A stretch of DNA of 64,000 nucleotides, from contig NW_002476434.1 in the NCBI RefSeq assembly GCF_000189635.1, positions 1,984,001-2,048,000 of the forward strand, in the 5' to 3' direction. Each line of letters begins with the position of its first letter. Position 1 is the first letter of the stretch. Of the stretch, positions 61,428-64,000 are shown in pieces. Source of the DNA: Tetrahymena thermophila SB210 (taxonomy: Eukaryota > Ciliophora > Oligohymenophorea > Hymenostomatida > Tetrahymenidae). The notes beneath the pieces are model-generated. The model was given only the letters and a program-made list of their open reading frames with translations, made no database searches and was not told the DNA's origin. Made by a program: the position numbers and the translations under genes.

Positions 61428-62093
61428 ATGGACAGTTAATAATAAAAGGAATATGGTACATTAATGCTATAAGCTGTTTATGAGCTTAACAAGACAAAAG
61501 ATCCTAAAACCCTTTTATCTTATGAAGTTCTTTTCAAAAATTATGGATCTACTTTTCCAAATTTACCATCTTAATATCTGATCGTACCTGAAGATGAAAT
61601 GGAAAATTTTAAGAGAGAATTTGGTACTAATGAGTAGAAAAAAATATAAAATGTTTCTGAAGAGGAATAAAAGGATATTTATGCTAACATTTTTAAACTC
61701 TATAAGCCAGAAAAAAGCATATTTTAACAGCCAAAATCTGGAATTAGTTCTGTTTATGAAAAATATGAGCCAATTATCTAAAATTTACCAGATGAAAAGT
61801 ATAATTAGCTCATGTAGGCAATGCTTGATAAATTAGAGGACCCTAAAGAAAAATATGACATCATATCTTATTAAAATTTAAATGAAGTTTACAATGGTAA
61901 CATATCTAAAAAAATACCAAATGGATATTTGTTTTGTCCAGATGAAGATATTGAAAGACTTAGTAGAATTTATTGTATTGGATCAAAGAAAAAATATAAA
62001 AATATATTAAGATAAGGAGAATAAGAAAAATAGATTCTAAATGAATTTAAGGAAACATACCCTCCTTAACAAAAAAAACAAATAAAAGTATGA
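61428..62093 (+). CDS. Hypothetical protein, 221 aa
   Basis: A single exon, MDSQQQKEYGTLMLQAVYEL to TGA at 62091, 222 codons. It looks globular: SYEVLFKNYGSTFPNLPSQY, EEEQKDIYANIFKLYKPEKS, SGISSVYEKYEPIIQNLPDE, NGYLFCPDEDIERLSRIYCI. It ends in a Lys/Gln tail. No signal peptide or membrane segment. I do not recognise the family. Confidence 0.8.
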
Positions 62094-64000
62094 ATGCATA
62101 TAAGAAATTTATAAAAACTTTAATTCATCATAAATATATCTATCTGAATCAAATATATTTAAATGTTTGTTTCATTTTTCATTTATTCTTTTTAAAGATT
62201 TATTTAGCTTTTAGTATTTTTTCATTTATCAAGTTAAAAAATATTTAATATCTACTTTATATTTTATTTATCATATTTAATAATAGAATAATGTAAATCC
62301 TCTAATATTAGAAATATTTTAAATAAAAATAATTTTTAGATTTTTTTTATTTGCATAAATTTAAAGACATCTGCTTTTAATAAAATTACATGTAGATCAT
62401 AAAAATTATGATATATAAATACAAAAAAAGCCTGAAGAATACCTAGCAATCAACCTATACATAAAAACTTATTGAAATTCTGCTGACATTTTGTATTTAG
62501 TAAGCAAAATTTCAATATAAGGATTAACTATACTTAGTTATTAAATTTATAATAAAAATATCTAACTAATTCAATATAAATTAATTTGAATTTTAATATA
62601 GCAAAATATCAAAAGTGATAGGTTAAATAGATTAAAATTATCACTTCTCTCAAAATCAGTTATAAATTTATATAAATTAAATTAAAGAAATTTATTTACA
62701 TGGAAATTTAAATAAAATTGATTTTATTTAAAAGAATAACTTTTCATTTCTACTTCTGTTATTTATTCAGAATATTTAAATAAATTATTGATGAATCTTT
62801 GCAATAGAACAAAAAAAACTCTATATTTAAGACTAATAATTAGATTGTATTCAATTATAGTTATTTTAATTATATTTTAGATAGGAAAATCAATTAATTT
62901 ATTATTTCAAAAGAAAAAAAATATTATTTAAGTTAAGTTGAATAATGAATAGAAAAATATGTATTTATTAAGAATATAAGTCCATTTATACAATACTTTC
63001 TTTATCATTTTATTTTATTGTCTTACTTTATAAACATTATTTAATTTGATTAAACAAAAACACAATTGAAAGATCTAAAAAAATATAAAAAATAATTGAT
63101 AGATGCTCATACTTTAACATAAGAAATATATCTATATTTTTTAATATATACTTCTTTTTTAATTACTTCTGAATTTATAATCAGTTACAAAAATAAGTCG
63201 ATAATATTTATAATTTAATCAAAGGAAACAACGATAAGCTTTATAATAATATTAAATAAGTAATAAATACAGACAATTAAATATACTAAATATTAAGTTT
63301 AGTATCTACTGATTAAAATTAACTTTTTGGAATCATTTAATTCGGAAATTTATTGGAAATGGCAATTTTATATAAATATAATATGATTGCTATTACATTA
63401 ACTAGAAGAAAATATTTATTGAATTTCAAATTTTTTTCTTTACAGAAGTAAAAAAGATATTTCTTCTTTCTAATAAATTTGATGTAATTTTAAAATCCAA
63501 AGATTAAAAAATCAATTTGTAATCTCACCAAGAGTATTTATGTATTTATGTATAGCTTTTGATAAAATTCACCTAATCTTACTTAAATTATATTTAAAAA
63601 ATATATTTTTTAAAAGCTTAATACAATTTATTTAGTTCATATTATCTTTCTATAATATGCATTATAAAATCTTAGAGGATATTTATTTAATCATTTTAAA
63701 CTATAATTAATAAAATTATACATGTTTGTTTTTTGTTTTTTTAACTTAAGACATAAGACATATGATCGATTTATAGTAATCTATATACTAAGAAAATAAA
63801 AATTTCAAAAAGATCATCAACAATTTAAAATAAAAAAATGAACAAAAAATATACACCAAGAAAAATATTTTTTATTTAATTTAATTTTGAAATAATTTTA
63901 AATTTTTGTATATCATTAACTTTGCATAGCTCCAGTTTAAACATTCACATTAATGATTCTGTTGAATAAGAATATTTACAATATATTATCAAATGAATTA
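62094..64000. other. AT-rich end region with unresolved coding-like fragments
   Basis: Between 62945 and 63562 on the plus strand there are coding-like words in different frames: MNRKICIYQEYKSIYTILSL (a possible signal or membrane start), LKDLKKYKKQLIDAHTLTQE, and a TGA-free frame of about 130 codons ending at 63560 (NYNQLQKQVDNIYNLIKGNN ... QILSLVSTDQNQLFGIIQFG). A multi-exon gene or a remnant is likely, but no splice model closes. The rest holds no visible feature. Confidence 0.4.

Noticed and set aside
61594-61836. 80-codon plus-strand frame
   Set aside because: It is off-frame inside the 221-aa gene at 61428-62093, whose full-length TAA/TAG-containing frame is more convincing.

Overview
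The window looks like macronuclear-type DNA of an oligohymenophorean ciliate close to Tetrahymena. Every recognisable protein reads through TAA and TAG (glutamine) and ends only at TGA. Background is roughly four-fifths A+T, coding stretches are visibly richer in G+C, and introns are mostly short, AT-only and bounded by GTAA...TAG. Standard-code ORF calling therefore breaks every gene here. All gene models below were read by hand with TGA as the only stop, and exon lengths were checked for phase.

Layout. 1-3.06 kb: a repeat-bearing spacer, then a minus-strand Gln/Asn-rich protein. 4.7-8.5 kb: a TLDc-domain protein (+) and a PITH-domain protein (-), whose stop codon abuts a strong stem-loop. 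9.4-13.3 kb: three tandem minus-strand genes of the TPPP/p25-alpha tubulin-binding family, each exactly 145 codons. 14.6-22.7 kb: four plus-strand genes, namely a ULK/ATG1-like kinase and three proteins I cannot name. 23.3-39.4 kb: four minus-strand genes, namely a membrane hybrid histidine kinase with receiver, a PP2C phosphatase, an ankyrin-AGC kinase fusion and a single-exon Q/N-rich protein. 40.5-44.4 kb: an orphan open frame and a dual-specificity phosphatase with a very long, partly open intron. 45.4-50.5 kb: an extremely AT-rich tract with two paralogous gene-like units of unknown family, one carrying a cysteine cluster, each followed by the same ~450 bp repeat-built tail, with an unrelated minus-strand gene between them. 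51.2-62.1 kb: an F-box-like ORF with an in-frame TGA, an inosine triphosphate pyrophosphatase, an MIT-like protein, an SK-type potassium channel, an N-myristoylated protein that may carry a jacalin-like domain, and a small unknown protein. The last 2 kb hold only unresolved coding-like fragments.

No metabolic operon is present or expected. The common theme is signalling: three protein kinases, two phosphatases, a Ca-gated-type K channel and a tubulin-associated family. Functional linkage between neighbours is inference only. I saw no rRNA, no intact tRNA, no telomere repeats, no CRISPR array and no convincing transposase or virus-like element.
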